Shown: one piece after another, positions 8,770 to 17,386 of the stretch
Position numbering within the stretch: position 1 is the stretch's first letter
Layout: the number at the start of each line of letters is the position of its first letter
Assembly: GCA_910579145.1 (NCBI GenBank)
Contig: CAJTTQ010000009.1
Location: 26,965 to 55,720, forward strand
Reading direction: 5' to 3'
DNA: 28,756 nt
From: an uncultured Eubacterium sp.
GTDB taxonomy: Bacteria > Bacillota > Clostridia > Lachnospirales > Lachnospiraceae
The notes under the pieces: generated by a model
Seen by the model: only the letters and a program-made list of their open reading frames with translations
The model's database searches: none
What the model was told of the DNA's origin: nothing
Program-made: the position numbers and the translations under genes

Positions 8770-9772
8770 AGCTCAACGACTGGTATTCCGCCACACGCTC
8801 CCGCAGGATCAAATCTTTCAGCGCCTGCTCGGTCGGCTTGTCCTCAAAGAGTACTGCGTTGATCTGTTCGACGATCGGCATATTGACATGGTGTTTATTG
8901 GCCAGCGCCATAGCTGCTTTGGCACAGTTCACTCCCTCGATCACCTGGCGGATCTCCTGTTTTGCCTCATCGAGCGTCTTCCCCTTCCCGAGCAGATAGC
9001 CGCAGTTGTGATTCCGGCTGTGGGTACTCGTACAGGTTACGATCAGGTCGCCAATGCCGGAAAGCCCGAAAAAGGATTCCGTCTTTCCGCCGAGCTCAAC
9101 CCCCAGACGGCTGATCTCCGCGATCCCCCGCGTCATGAGCGCCGCCTTCGTATTATCTCCCATCCCCATTCCTTCCAAAATACCGGCGGCAAGCGCAATG
9201 ACATTTTTCAGCGCCCCGCCGATCTCAATTCCGATAATATCCGGACTGACATACACGCGGAAGTTCTCTCCCATAAATACATCCTGGATAAAAACCGCCG
9301 TCTTTTCCGTCTTTGCTCCTACTACAACTGTAGTTGGTATCTGTTTTGAAACCTCCTCCGCATGGCTCGGGCCGGAAAGGACTGCCACGTCCGCCTTCGG
9401 TAGTTCATCCTCCAGAATTTCACATAACGTCAGCAGTGTATGTTCCTCGATCCCCTTCCCCACATTGACGATGATCTGACCGTCTTCGATAAAAGGCTTT
9501 GCCAGCTTCGCCGTGGAACGCACGTAAGGCGACGCCACAGAAAATACGATAATATCCTTATTCCGGCACGCCTGTTCCAAATCATCTTCGATCACAATGG
9601 ATGCCGGCAGTTTTACCCCCGGTAAGCGGTCCACATGCTCCCTCTTCTCGCGGAGCATATCGGTCTCCTCCTTCACCGCGGACCAGACGGTCACGCGGTG
9701 GCCGTTGTTCGCGCATAAGATGGCAAGCGCCGTTCCCCAGCTTCCCGCTCCCAAAAAGCTTATATTTTTCAT
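8762..9772 (-). CDS. gpsA: Glycerol-3-phosphate dehydrogenase [NAD(P)+]
   Basis: Reduces dihydroxyacetone phosphate to sn-glycerol 3-phosphate for phospholipid synthesis. The N-terminal Rossmann motif is FLGAGSWGTALA. Further family signatures are VLSGPSHAEEV, the GGALKNVIALAAGILEGMG block with the catalytic Lys, and the FFGLSGIGDLIVTCTS segment. The longest frame begins 6 nt upstream at 9778, but there AAGGAGG is only 1 nt from the ATG. It is 7 nt from the ATG at 9772, so 9772 is the better start (336 residues). The upstream plsY stop TAA runs straight into this ribosome site. Its partner plsY uses the product as acyl acceptor. Confidence 0.96.
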   Translation of the reverse strand: MKNISFLGAGSWGTALAILCANNGHRVTVWSAVKEETDMLREKREHVDRLPGVKLPASIVIEDDLEQACRNKDIIVFSVASPYVRSTAKLAKPFIEDGQIIVNVGKGIEEHTLLTLCEILEDELPKADVAVLSGPSHAEEVSKQIPTTVVVGAKTEKTAVFIQDVFMGENFRVYVSPDIIGIEIGGALKNVIALAAGILEGMGMGDNTKAALMTRGIAEISRLGVELGGKTESFFGLSGIGDLIVTCTSTHSRNHNCGYLLGKGKTLDEAKQEIRQVIEGVNCAKAAMALANKHHVNMPIVEQINAVLFEDKPTEQALKDLILRERVAEYQSLSWS

Positions 9773-9784
9773 TTCCATTCCTCC

Positions 9785-10450
9785 TTAGCGGTCCTCTTCA
9801 CGTTTTGCCCCAAGTTTATTTTCTGTTCCCTGTAAAAGCCTTATGATATTCGCCTTATGCTTTATGTAAGCCAGTCCGGTAAACAGCAGGCTTATCGTAA
9901 GCAATAGCGGAAAATAGTTACTGTCACGGTAATGGATCACGGAAAACACCGGGATATACCACACAACGATCAGGGAACCGAGAGACACGTAACGCGTAAC
10001 CGCCACTACGACGACAAAAATAGCCAGGCCCACCGCGATGAACAGCGGATCAAGCGTAGATACGACGATGACCGCCGCTGAGACAGCGATCCCCTTTCCA
10101 CCCCGGAACTTCAGCGTGACCGGAAAATTGTGTCCCAGTACGACGCCGAGACCGGCGCAAAGAGTAAACATATAAGTTAGATCCTGGCTGCAGCCCATCC
10201 TGACACAGTAGACGAACTTGACAACGAGCATCGGGATAAACGCTTTCAGCAGATCCCCGAGAAACGTAAGCGCCCCCGCCTTCGCCCCGAGGGAGCGGAG
10301 CGCGTTCGTCGTGCCGATATTGCCGCTTCCCGTCGAACGTATATCCATCCCATTCATTTTACCGACAAGATATCCCGTGGGAAAACAGCCAAATGCGTAG
10401 CCAATGACCAAGATCACAAATCCGGTTAAGATATATGCTGACACCGCCAT
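9785..10450 (-). CDS. plsY: Acyl-phosphate:glycerol-3-phosphate acyltransferase
   Basis: Membrane enzyme that transfers an acyl group from acyl phosphate to glycerol 3-phosphate, giving lysophosphatidate. The 221 residues contain five or so hydrophobic segments and the PlsY signatures GSGNIGTTNALR (about residues 41-52), GHNFPVTLKFRGGKGIA (about 103-119) and a C-terminal IKHKANIIRLLQGTENKLG block. Its ATG overlaps the der stop by one base (TAATG), so translation is coupled to der, and gpsA follows after 12 nt. The trio der-plsY-gpsA is a common Clostridia arrangement. Confidence 0.96.
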   Translation of the reverse strand: MAVSAYILTGFVILVIGYAFGCFPTGYLVGKMNGMDIRSTGSGNIGTTNALRSLGAKAGALTFLGDLLKAFIPMLVVKFVYCVRMGCSQDLTYMFTLCAGLGVVLGHNFPVTLKFRGGKGIAVSAAVIVVSTLDPLFIAVGLAIFVVVVAVTRYVSLGSLIVVWYIPVFSVIHYRDSNYFPLLLTISLLFTGLAYIKHKANIIRLLQGTENKLGAKREEDR

Positions 10451-11769
10451 TACTCCTTTCGTTCACGAATAAACATCCGGATCGGCGTACCGGTAAAACC
10501 AAAGGTTTCCCGAATCCGGTTTTCTATATAACGCTGATAGGAAAAGTGCATCAGCTCCTTACTGTTCACAAAGATCACAAACGTTGGAGGCTTCGTGCTG
10601 ACCTGTGTCATATAAAACAGTTTGAGCCTTTTTCCTTTATCCGACGGCGGCTGCTGCATCGCAACGGCTTCCATCAGGATCTCATTGAGAACACCCGTCT
10701 GGATGCGCAGGGAGTGGAACTGGATCACCGTCTCGATCCGCTCAAACAGTTTCTCCGTGCGCTGCCCCGTGAGCGCGGAGATGAACATGATCTCCGCGTA
10801 TGGAACAAAGGAAAGGATTTCCCGCACGCGGTTCGTATACTCTTTCACCGTATGGTTATCCTTTTCCACCGCATCCCATTTGTTGACGGCAATGATCAGG
10901 CCCTTTCCCCGGTCGTGGGCGATGCCCGCAATCTTCGCGTCCTGCTCCGTGACACCCTCGATGGCGTCGATCATCAAAATGACGACGTCCGAGCGCTCGA
11001 TCGCCGCAACGGTTCTGATAATACTATATCTTTCTAAATCTTCTTTGATTTTATTCTTCCTTCTTATACCAGCCGTATCAATAAATACATATTCTTTTCC
11101 GTCCCGGATGATCTCGGTATCGATCGCATCCCGCGTCGTTCCGGCAATTTCTGACACGATCACACGGTTTTTCCCGACCAGTTTGTTCACAAGCGAGGAT
11201 TTTCCGGCATTCGGCTTCCCGACGATCGCTATTTTCGGGCGCTCATCCTCCGCCTCATCAAACTTTTCCGGCGCGATATGTTCCAACACCGCGTCAAGCA
11301 TGTCGCCGATCCCCAGTTTCGAGGATGCCGACACCGGATGGGGATCCCCGATCCCCAGATTATAAAATTCGTAAACATCCGGCATATATTTTTCGAAATG
11401 ATCTACTTTATTTACGACTAAGACAACCGGTTTCCCTGATTTGCGCAGCATATCCGCCACCTTAAAATCCATGTCGACCAGTCCCTGACGGACATCGGTG
11501 AGAAATAAAATGACATCGGCCGTATCAATGGCGATATTTGCCTGCTCGCGCATATGAGAGAGCATGGCATCCTTCGTATCGAGGTCGATCCCGCCGGTAT
11601 CGATCAGCGACAAACTGTGGTCGAGCCACGTAATATCCGTATAGATCCGGTCTCTGGTCACACCGGGATAATCTTTTACGATCGAAATCCTCTCGCCCGC
11701 CAGTGTATTAAAAAGCGTCGATTTTCCCACATTGGGCCTTCCGACGACAGCAACAATTGGTTTACTCAT
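10450..11769 (-). CDS. der: Ribosome-assembly GTPase Der (EngA)
   Basis: Essential tandem GTPase for 50S subunit maturation. The first G domain begins with P-loop GRPNVGKST and has DTGG and NKVD; the second begins GKPNAGKSS and has DTAG and NKWD. A KH-like domain with the family end (LKLFYMTQVSTKPPTFVIFVN) completes it. The longest frame starts at 11799, but the ATG at 11769 (protein MSKPIVAVVG, 439 residues) has GAGGAG 4 nt upstream and fits homologues, so 11769 is used. It is the first gene of der-plsY-gpsA, with a promoter at 11821-11849. Confidence 0.97.
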   Translation of the reverse strand: MSKPIVAVVGRPNVGKSTLFNTLAGERISIVKDYPGVTRDRIYTDITWLDHSLSLIDTGGIDLDTKDAMLSHMREQANIAIDTADVILFLTDVRQGLVDMDFKVADMLRKSGKPVVLVVNKVDHFEKYMPDVYEFYNLGIGDPHPVSASSKLGIGDMLDAVLEHIAPEKFDEAEDERPKIAIVGKPNAGKSSLVNKLVGKNRVIVSEIAGTTRDAIDTEIIRDGKEYVFIDTAGIRRKNKIKEDLERYSIIRTVAAIERSDVVILMIDAIEGVTEQDAKIAGIAHDRGKGLIIAVNKWDAVEKDNHTVKEYTNRVREILSFVPYAEIMFISALTGQRTEKLFERIETVIQFHSLRIQTGVLNEILMEAVAMQQPPSDKGKRLKLFYMTQVSTKPPTFVIFVNSKELMHFSYQRYIENRIRETFGFTGTPIRMFIRERKE

Positions 11770-11820
11770 AGTACTCCTCATTTCTCCATATTTTATCAAA
11801 AATTACCACGCACTCCCTTT

Positions 11821-11849
11821 ATTCTACAGGAAAACGTATCCAAAATCAA
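11821..11849 (-). promoter_or_regulatory. Sigma-A promoter for der-plsY-gpsA
   Basis: Minus strand TTGATT (11844-11849) and TAGAAT (11821-11826), 17-bp spacer. It is back to back with the yjfB-like promoter; the -35 boxes are 12 bp apart, so the polymerases could compete. Confidence 0.6.
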
Positions 11850-11861
11850 TAGAAAAAAGCA

Positions 11862-11890
11862 TTGTATTTTCTGTCCGCGCATGATATAAT
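11862..11890 (+). promoter_or_regulatory. Sigma-A promoter for the yjfB-like gene
   Basis: TTGTAT (11862-11867) and a perfect TATAAT (11885-11890) with a 17-bp spacer, about 35 nt before the ribosome site. No sigma-D-type (TAAA ... GCCGATAT) element was seen. Confidence 0.7.
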
Positions 11891-11931
11891 TTAGAAAAAT
11901 TACGTGTTTGTGTTTAAAGGAGGTTGATACA

Positions 11932-12126
11932 ATGGATTTAAGTCTTGGTATGGACATCGCCGGCTACGCAAGTGCAAATGCCATTCAGAGCACGCAGTCT
12001 CAAGTATCGGTTGCTATGATGAAGAAAACCCTTGACCTGCAGGAAGCAGTGGGCAGCCAGCTCGTACATATGATGGAGCAGTCCGTAAATCCCGCACTGG
12101 GAGGAACGATTGACATCCGCGTATGA
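11932..12126 (+). CDS. YjfB-family putative motility protein
   Basis: A small acidic protein of 64 residues. It starts MDLSLGMDIAGYASANAIQS and continues through an amphipathic helix with 'VAMMKKTLDLQEAVGSQLV' and ends NPALGGTIDIRV. This matches the pattern of the small YjfB family (annotated putative motility protein) found in flagellated Firmicutes; the biochemical role is unknown. AAAGGAGG lies 8 nt before the ATG; a longer TTG start at 11908 is upstream of this site and is rejected. It is a single-gene unit between its own promoter and terminator. Confidence 0.8.
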   Translation: MDLSLGMDIAGYASANAIQSTQSQVSVAMMKKTLDLQEAVGSQLVHMMEQSVNPALGGTIDIRV

Positions 12127-12182
12127 AATTAACGGGATCAGGAAATCCAGACAGATCCTTACATCATAAGAACCAACCTATC

Positions 12183-12220
12183 CAGGGAGATTTCTTGAAG
12201 AAGAAACCTCCCTGTCATTT
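12183..12220 (+). terminator. Intrinsic terminator after the yjfB-like gene
   Basis: CAGGGAG-ATTTCT pairs with AGAAA-CCTCCCTG (one mismatch, 6-nt loop, 12183-12214), followed by a T-rich tail. It lies between converging genes, but the minus-strand side has no good T-run. Confidence 0.75.
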
Positions 12221-12232
12221 TCCCGCGTTTTT

Positions 12233-12583
12233 TTATATGGCATCAAATGCGTTTTCCACATGTACCACCTGTTCGCCGTCGATGGCTACCACATCAAACC
12301 GCATCGGCGTATCAGGCGCTATCCCTTCTTTATATATATAATATCTGGCACATCGGGAAATATTCCTTCTTTTTTTAAAACCGACCGCATACATGCTTCC
12401 ACCGCACGCCGCATTTTTCCGATATTTTACTTCCACAAATACGAGTACGTCCCCATCGTTTGCCACGATGTCGATCTCCGCTATCCGGCACCAGTAATTC
12501 GTGACAACGATGCGGTATCCCTTTTCCTCCAGATATTTACACACGAGCGCTTCTTTTTCGCTCCCAACCCGTCTCCTGTTCAA
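12233..12583 (-). CDS. YraN-family (UPF0102) endonuclease-like protein
   Basis: A 116-residue protein with the UPF0102 fold: 'AEIDIVANDGDVLVFVEVKYR' holds the Glu-x-Asp ... Glu-x-Lys core of a Holliday-junction-resolvase-like nuclease. The usual Gly of the R-x-G-E-I-D motif is Ala here. The start is a TTG: the conserved N-terminus (NRRRVGSEKEALVCKYLEEKGY) begins straight after it, stops lie just upstream, and AGGTGGGG is near. It follows aroB by 26 nt on the same strand, so it is probably co-transcribed. Role in DNA metabolism is predicted only. Confidence 0.9.
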   Translation of the reverse strand: MNRRRVGSEKEALVCKYLEEKGYRIVVTNYWCRIAEIDIVANDGDVLVFVEVKYRKNAACGGSMYAVGFKKRRNISRCARYYIYKEGIAPDTPMRFDVVAIDGEQVVHVENAFDAI

Positions 12584-12609
12584 ATGATCCCCACCTATCT
12601 ATCTGTTCC

Positions 12610-13722
12610 TTATAATTCCATTATGATCTCACGGATCTCACATTCCGCAACCGGTCTCGCATAGACATCTTCCCCAAATGTCATCACATCACCGATCCCT
12701 TTTTGAAACACAAAACGCAGCTTCCCGTCGCGAACCTTTTTATCCGTGTACAGTTTTTTCACCAGCTCTTCCCTGTCTATGCCGTCCGGGATCGAAACGG
12801 GTAACCCGATCTTCTTCTGGAGCGCGATGACCCGGTCCCTCTCCTCTTCGGTCAAATACTCCAGCTTACAGCCCAGGTTCACTTGCGCTGTCATACCGAT
12901 CGAGAGAGCCTGTCCGTGCAGCAGCCGGTAACCGCTTACCGTCTCGATGGCGCGTCCCACCGTATGGCCCAGGTTCAGTATCTCCCGGAGGTTTTTTTCC
13001 TTCTCGTCCTTCATCACGACCTCATATTTGACACGGCAGTTCTGTTCGGAAATGTATTCACAGACTTCCGGTACACCGTTTAAGATATCGTCCACATGGT
13101 CTTCGATATACGAAAAGAACTGCGCATCCGCAAGACAGGCGTGTTTGACCGTCTCCGCCAGGCCATTGATCAGATGCTCCTTTGGCAGCGTCTTCCACGT
13201 ATCAATGTCCACATACACTTTTTTCGGCTGGTAGATCAACCCGATCAGGTTCGTGGCCAGTTCGGTATCCACCGCCGTTTTCCCTCCGATCGACGCATCG
13301 GCAGCCGCCAAAAGGGTCGTCGTATAATTGATGTACGGCACACCCCGGCCAAACGTCCCCGCGATAAACCCGGCCAGATCCGATACGACGCCGCCGCCTG
13401 CCGCAATGACGCAGCAGTCCCGCCGGAACCCTTTGTGCAGCATCGCGTCCTCGATCTGCTCTTTTGTCTTCCTTACCTTACTCTTTTCCCCGGCAGGAAA
13501 CACAAACAATTCGGCCGTAAATCCCGCCTCGCGCAAATGCCCGACGAGCGGTGCCGCATACAGATCCCTGACATTCGTGTCAGTCACTACCGCAAACTTT
13601 TTACCGGTTCCAGCCAGACCGCTTTTCAGATCTTCCACCAGTTCCGGTATCAGATTCCTTCCGATCCGCACATCATACGAATCATCCACTGTTTTTTTTA
13701 ATTCCACTCTGAATTTCTGCAT
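12610..13722 (-). CDS. aroB: 3-dehydroquinate synthase
   Basis: Second step of the shikimate pathway: DAHP to 3-dehydroquinate, using NAD+ and a divalent metal. The 370 residues show the NAD site (GGGVVSDLAGFIAGTFGRG), the IGGKTAVD loop, 'NLIGLIYQPKKVYVDIDTWKTLP', the AETVKHA metal ligand segment and the HTVGRAIE metal ligand. The N-terminus and length are normal. A promoter at 13793-13821 gives a leader of about 65 nt; yraN follows directly. It is divergent from glmS. Confidence 0.96.
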   Translation of the reverse strand: MQKFRVELKKTVDDSYDVRIGRNLIPELVEDLKSGLAGTGKKFAVVTDTNVRDLYAAPLVGHLREAGFTAELFVFPAGEKSKVRKTKEQIEDAMLHKGFRRDCCVIAAGGGVVSDLAGFIAGTFGRGVPYINYTTTLLAAADASIGGKTAVDTELATNLIGLIYQPKKVYVDIDTWKTLPKEHLINGLAETVKHACLADAQFFSYIEDHVDDILNGVPEVCEYISEQNCRVKYEVVMKDEKEKNLREILNLGHTVGRAIETVSGYRLLHGQALSIGMTAQVNLGCKLEYLTEEERDRVIALQKKIGLPVSIPDGIDREELVKKLYTDKKVRDGKLRFVFQKGIGDVMTFGEDVYARPVAECEIREIIMEL

Positions 13723-13792
13723 CTATTTCTTCTTTCCCTCTTTCTTTTCATGACAAACCGTAACACATCTTGTATCGAATGCCTGCACGACT

Positions 13793-13821
13793 ATTTTATC
13801 ACATCTTTTCTTCTGGCACAA
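13793..13821 (-). promoter_or_regulatory. Sigma-A promoter for aroB-yraN
   Basis: Minus strand TTGTGC (13816-13821) and TAAAAT (13793-13798), 17-bp spacer, with an extended TG just before the -10. Confidence 0.55.
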
Positions 13822-13846
13822 TTCCTTTTCACAAAAAACGACTTTC

Positions 13847-13875
13847 TTGACTTTTCTATTTCCATATGATATATT
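13847..13875 (+). promoter_or_regulatory. Sigma-A promoter for glmS
   Basis: TTGACT (13847-13852) and TATATT (13870-13875), 17-bp spacer. The predicted leader is about 52 nt, too short to hold a glmS ribozyme. Confidence 0.7.
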
Positions 13876-13933
13876 CAGATTAATTTGCAAATCATATACT
13901 ACTTATTGAAAAGAAAGTCTTTGGAGGATTATT

Positions 13934-15757
13934 ATGTGTGGAATTATAGGTTATGTAGGGTTCCTCGACGCGAAAAAAACGCTGATAGACGGATTACAGG
14001 CGTTGGAATACCGGGGATACGACAGCGCTGGCATCTCTTTTTTTACCGATGACGGCATTCAGACGATAAAAACGATCGGAAAGGTTTCCGCTCTTCGCAG
14101 CCTCGTTCAGACGAATGAGAACGATGCCCCTTCTACCTGCGGCATTGGACACACCCGCTGGGCGACGCACGGCGGCGTTTCCAACACAAACTCACACCCA
14201 CATACGGCGGGAAAAGTTACACTGATCCATAACGGGATCATTGAAAATTATCAGGAACTCCAAAAAGAACTGGAGGCTAAAGGCAAGAAGCCGGTTTCTC
14301 AAACCGATTCGGAAATCGCCGCGATGGTCATCGACGACTGCTACCGCGGAAATCCGGAAGAAGCCATCCGTCTTGCTGTGGAAAAATTAACAGGTGCGTA
14401 CGGGTTCTGTATTATGTTCGAAGACATCCCCGAAACGATCTTCGCCATCCGCAGCGGCAGTCCCCTGGTCGCCGCCCACACGAAAAACGGATCGATCATC
14501 GCTTCCGATATGGTGGCACTCGTCAACCATACCAACCACTACTTCGTCTTAAAAGAAAATCATATCGCCGTCATTTCCAAAGACGAGATCATCGTAAAAG
14601 ATGAGTACGGCGACATATACGGCCCTACGATCCATCACATAAGCTGGGATGTGGGCGCTGCCAAAAAAGGCGGCTATGACCACTTTATGATGAAGGAAAT
14701 ACATGAACAGCCGGACGCCCTGAGAAATACCATCACGCCAAGGTATGTCGGCGGCATGCCGGACTTTTCCACCGATCAGGTGTCCGATGAAATATTTGAG
14801 AATATCAACCGGGTCGTGATCACCGCCTGCGGCTCCGCCATGCACGCCGGCCTGATCGGCCGTAACATGATCGAACGGCTGGCACGGATTCCCGTTTCGG
14901 TCGACATCGCGTCCGAATTCCGCTATCAAAACCCGATCATTGATCAACATACGCTTGTTATCACGATTTCCCAGTCGGGAGAAACAGCGGATACGATCGC
15001 CGCTCTTCGGCTTGCCAAATCAAAGGGCGCAAAAACCCTTTCGGTTGTCAATGTCAAAGGATCTTCGGTCGCACGGGAAAGCGACTATGTGCTTTACACC
15101 CACGCCGGCCCTGAAATATCGGTATGCAGTACGAAAGCCTATACGGTCCAGGTCGCTGTCATGTACCTGATCGCTTTCCGCCTGGCTTACGTGACCGGAG
15201 AAATCTCGGAGGAAGAAACCAAAACATATATGCAGCATCTGGCTGGCGTTGCCGAGCAGGTGGAAGACACCCTCTCCTTTGACAGCCAGGTCGAGAGCAT
15301 CGCAAAGCGGATCGTCCATGCCGGCAGTATTTTCTTTATCGGACGGGGGTTAGACTACGCACTTTCCTGCGAAGGTTCCCTGAAACTAAAAGAGATCAGT
15401 TACATCCACTCCGAGGCATATGCCGCCGGTGAGTTAAAGCACGGCACGATTTCTTTGATCACGGACAATATACCCATCATCGCGCTCGCCACACAGCCGG
15501 ATGTCTACGCGAAAGTGATCTCCAATGTACAGGAAGTCCGTTCCCGCGGCGCCAAAGTTATTCTGATCACTGACCGGAACGCTTCGGTAGACGCCAGTCT
15601 CTGCGATCACCAGATCGTACTGCCGGAGACCCCGCCTCTATTTACGCCATTTGTATCCGCCGTCTTACTGCAGTACCTGGCTTACTATGTTTCCGTGGAA
15701 AAGGGTTTGAATGTAGACCAGCCAAGAAACCTGGCAAAATCGGTAACAGTCGAATAG
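13934..15757 (+). CDS. glmS: Glutamine-fructose-6-phosphate aminotransferase (isomerizing)
   Basis: Makes glucosamine 6-phosphate from fructose 6-phosphate and glutamine, the entry to peptidoglycan amino sugars. 607 residues. An N-terminal Ntn glutaminase with catalytic Cys2 (MCGIIGYVG), then EYRGYDSAG and GHTRWATHG. Two SIS domains follow (TACGSAMHAG; SQSGETADTIAALR; IGRGLDYALSCEGSLKLKE) and the closing DQPRNLAKSVTVE. Start ATG has GGAGG 6-7 nt upstream. A promoter precedes it and a strong hairpin terminator follows. The leader shows none of the conserved glmS ribozyme core, so regulation differs from the Bacillus pattern. Confidence 0.98.
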   Translation: MCGIIGYVGFLDAKKTLIDGLQALEYRGYDSAGISFFTDDGIQTIKTIGKVSALRSLVQTNENDAPSTCGIGHTRWATHGGVSNTNSHPHTAGKVTLIHNGIIENYQELQKELEAKGKKPVSQTDSEIAAMVIDDCYRGNPEEAIRLAVEKLTGAYGFCIMFEDIPETIFAIRSGSPLVAAHTKNGSIIASDMVALVNHTNHYFVLKENHIAVISKDEIIVKDEYGDIYGPTIHHISWDVGAAKKGGYDHFMMKEIHEQPDALRNTITPRYVGGMPDFSTDQVSDEIFENINRVVITACGSAMHAGLIGRNMIERLARIPVSVDIASEFRYQNPIIDQHTLVITISQSGETADTIAALRLAKSKGAKTLSVVNVKGSSVARESDYVLYTHAGPEISVCSTKAYTVQVAVMYLIAFRLAYVTGEISEEETKTYMQHLAGVAEQVEDTLSFDSQVESIAKRIVHAGSIFFIGRGLDYALSCEGSLKLKEISYIHSEAYAAGELKHGTISLITDNIPIIALATQPDVYAKVISNVQEVRSRGAKVILITDRNASVDASLCDHQIVLPETPPLFTPFVSAVLLQYLAYYVSVEKGLNVDQPRNLAKSVTVE

Positions 15758-15768
15758 AACATCGAACA

Positions 15769-15795
15769 AAAGGCCCGCTCAAAATGCGGGCCTTT
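15769..15795. terminator. Bidirectional intrinsic terminator between glmS and the L,D-transpeptidase gene
   Basis: Perfect 10-bp stem AAAGGCCCGC / GCGGGCCTTT with a 7-nt loop. The A/T ends give a T-run on both strands, serving glmS (+) and the converging transpeptidase gene (-). Confidence 0.9.
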
Positions 15796-15824
15796 CTCAT
15801 TTGAATCCAAAAGGATCTGGTATC

Positions 15825-17192
15825 TTAATATACAACAACTGGTGTTCCCACCTCTAACTGCTCATAGAGTTTTCCGGCAAAGGAAGGCGGAAGGTTGACG
15901 CAACCGTGAGAACCGCCGGATTTATAAATCTTACCGCCAAATTTACTGCGCCAATTGGCATCGTGCAGTCCCTGGCCATCCCAGTTAAACGGCATCCAGT
16001 AATGGACAAACGAGCGGTATCCCTGTACCGCGATCGTTCCCAGATAACGGTCTCTCTGCTTTCCATATAGCCGGTGTACCCCAACGGTCGTTTTCCTGTC
16101 TTTCGTCAGTTTTCCCGTCACGCAGTCCGAATCCATTTTTAACTTGCCGTCTTTGTAAAACCACACATGCTGCCGCTCTATGCTCACTTCGACGTACGTA
16201 TCTCCCACATCGTCTTTGCCGTGCTGCACAGCTACATTTCGGTAAACCGGCTCCAGCGTCTTGCTCTTTTTCTGCTTCAGCAGTTTTTTGAGCTGCTTAG
16301 CCGTCTCATCCTGATTGATCCACCAGCCCAGGATCCCGCCTTTTATCTCGACAGTACCGTCCTTTGTTGTTTTAAACTTTCTCGCTTTCCCATATGTGTT
16401 ATATTTTTTACTTAAATCCTGGACAAACTGTTCAACCCACTTCGTCTTTAACGTTAACGTAACCTTCTTCTTATCGTACTTCAAGTATTTCTTCAATTTT
16501 TCCCAGTCGATGACTTCCTTTTCCTCCCCGAACTCATACTCGATCTTCATGGCGGAGTAGGCATCGATTTCCTTTACCACTTTAACGATATCTTCGTTTT
16601 CCTTCGTGTATTTCGGCACGATATAGTAATCTTCCAGCTTATAATCCAGTTTAAGTCCCGTGCCGATCCCCTCGGTGATGTCACCGATCAACCTGTCATA
16701 ATCAACCTCATCACCAAAAATTTCCGGCACCAGCTCAAATTTTTCATTGATATAAGCATCTTCCGATTTCGTCGTCGGCTGCGGAAGTGACTGCTCTAAA
16801 ATCTCGCGCAGTTTTGCCTCATCTACGACCGAACGCGCCGGTTTGACCTGATAATCCTTTTCTCTCCCGAACAAATATTCCTGAAAGGAAGAACTCTTTT
16901 GGCACTGGGTCACCTCATCTTTGGAAAATTCCCTTGTCACGGCTGCTGAAATATCAATATCCTGTAATATACCATCTTTGGAAAATTCGACGGAAAACCC
17001 CTCCGAGGCGTTCATCACGGCAACCGCCTCATCCACAGTAAGAGAACTGACATCCGTGTTGCTGATAACTGTTTTCCGGCCAAACTGATTTCCAAAATAT
17101 TCTTTGCTATTATAAAGGAATGCCCCTGCCACTCCGAGTAAGACAACACATACAATAATCCTGGCTATGATCAAAAGCCTCTTCTTCCACAT
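15825..17192 (-). CDS. L,D-transpeptidase (YkuD) with N-terminal membrane anchor
   Basis: Cross-links peptidoglycan 3-3 or attaches wall partners outside the membrane. One N-terminal hydrophobic helix (LLIIARIIVCVVLLGVAGAF) anchors it. About 290 residues follow of PG_binding_4-like repeats, each opening with a 'DVSSLTVDEAVAVM'-type start and rich in Lys/Glu. The C-terminal YkuD domain has HDANWRSKFGG and the catalytic SHGCVNLP (Cys about 25 residues from the end). The longest frame starts with GTG at 17207; the ATG at 17192 (MWKKRLL, 455 residues) is preferred here, although the ribosome site AAGGTGG is 11 nt away and the GTG remains possible. Single-gene unit with promoter and shared terminator. 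Confidence 0.93.
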   Translation of the reverse strand: MWKKRLLIIARIIVCVVLLGVAGAFLYNSKEYFGNQFGRKTVISNTDVSSLTVDEAVAVMNASEGFSVEFSKDGILQDIDISAAVTREFSKDEVTQCQKSSSFQEYLFGREKDYQVKPARSVVDEAKLREILEQSLPQPTTKSEDAYINEKFELVPEIFGDEVDYDRLIGDITEGIGTGLKLDYKLEDYYIVPKYTKENEDIVKVVKEIDAYSAMKIEYEFGEEKEVIDWEKLKKYLKYDKKKVTLTLKTKWVEQFVQDLSKKYNTYGKARKFKTTKDGTVEIKGGILGWWINQDETAKQLKKLLKQKKSKTLEPVYRNVAVQHGKDDVGDTYVEVSIERQHVWFYKDGKLKMDSDCVTGKLTKDRKTTVGVHRLYGKQRDRYLGTIAVQGYRSFVHYWMPFNWDGQGLHDANWRSKFGGKIYKSGGSHGCVNLPPSFAGKLYEQLEVGTPVVVY

Positions 17193-17228
17193 AATAAACA
17201 GATCCACCTTTCCACGTCCTATTTTGAA

Positions 17229-17257
17229 AGTATAACATCTTCAAATGAATAATTCAA
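17229..17257 (-). promoter_or_regulatory. Sigma-A promoter for the L,D-transpeptidase gene
   Basis: Minus strand TTGAAT (17252-17257) and TATACT (17229-17234), 17-bp spacer. Confidence 0.6.
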
Positions 17258-17300
17258 CGCCAAATTTGTTTCAATTGTATTACATGTTTTTGTCACATTA

Positions 17301-17329
17301 TTGACAGTCCGACACAAAAACACTATAAT
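17301..17329 (+). promoter_or_regulatory. Perfect-consensus sigma-A promoter for holA
   Basis: TTGACA (17301-17306) and TATAAT (17324-17329) with a 17-bp spacer. Both hexamers match consensus at every base. Transcription should start near 17336, which decides the holA start codon. Confidence 0.85.
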
Positions 17330-17386
17330 TATATGACAGCAGTTGTTTATGAATACAAGAAAATTAGATCACGGAGGCATTCCGAT

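Noticed and set aside
10622..11365. Open frame of 247 codons on the plus strand
   Set aside because: Antisense to der, whose motifs fill the region; low-complexity Ser/Ile-rich translation.
13096..13701. Open frame of 201 codons on the plus strand
   Set aside because: Antisense to aroB; Arg/His-rich translation without family features or a promoter.
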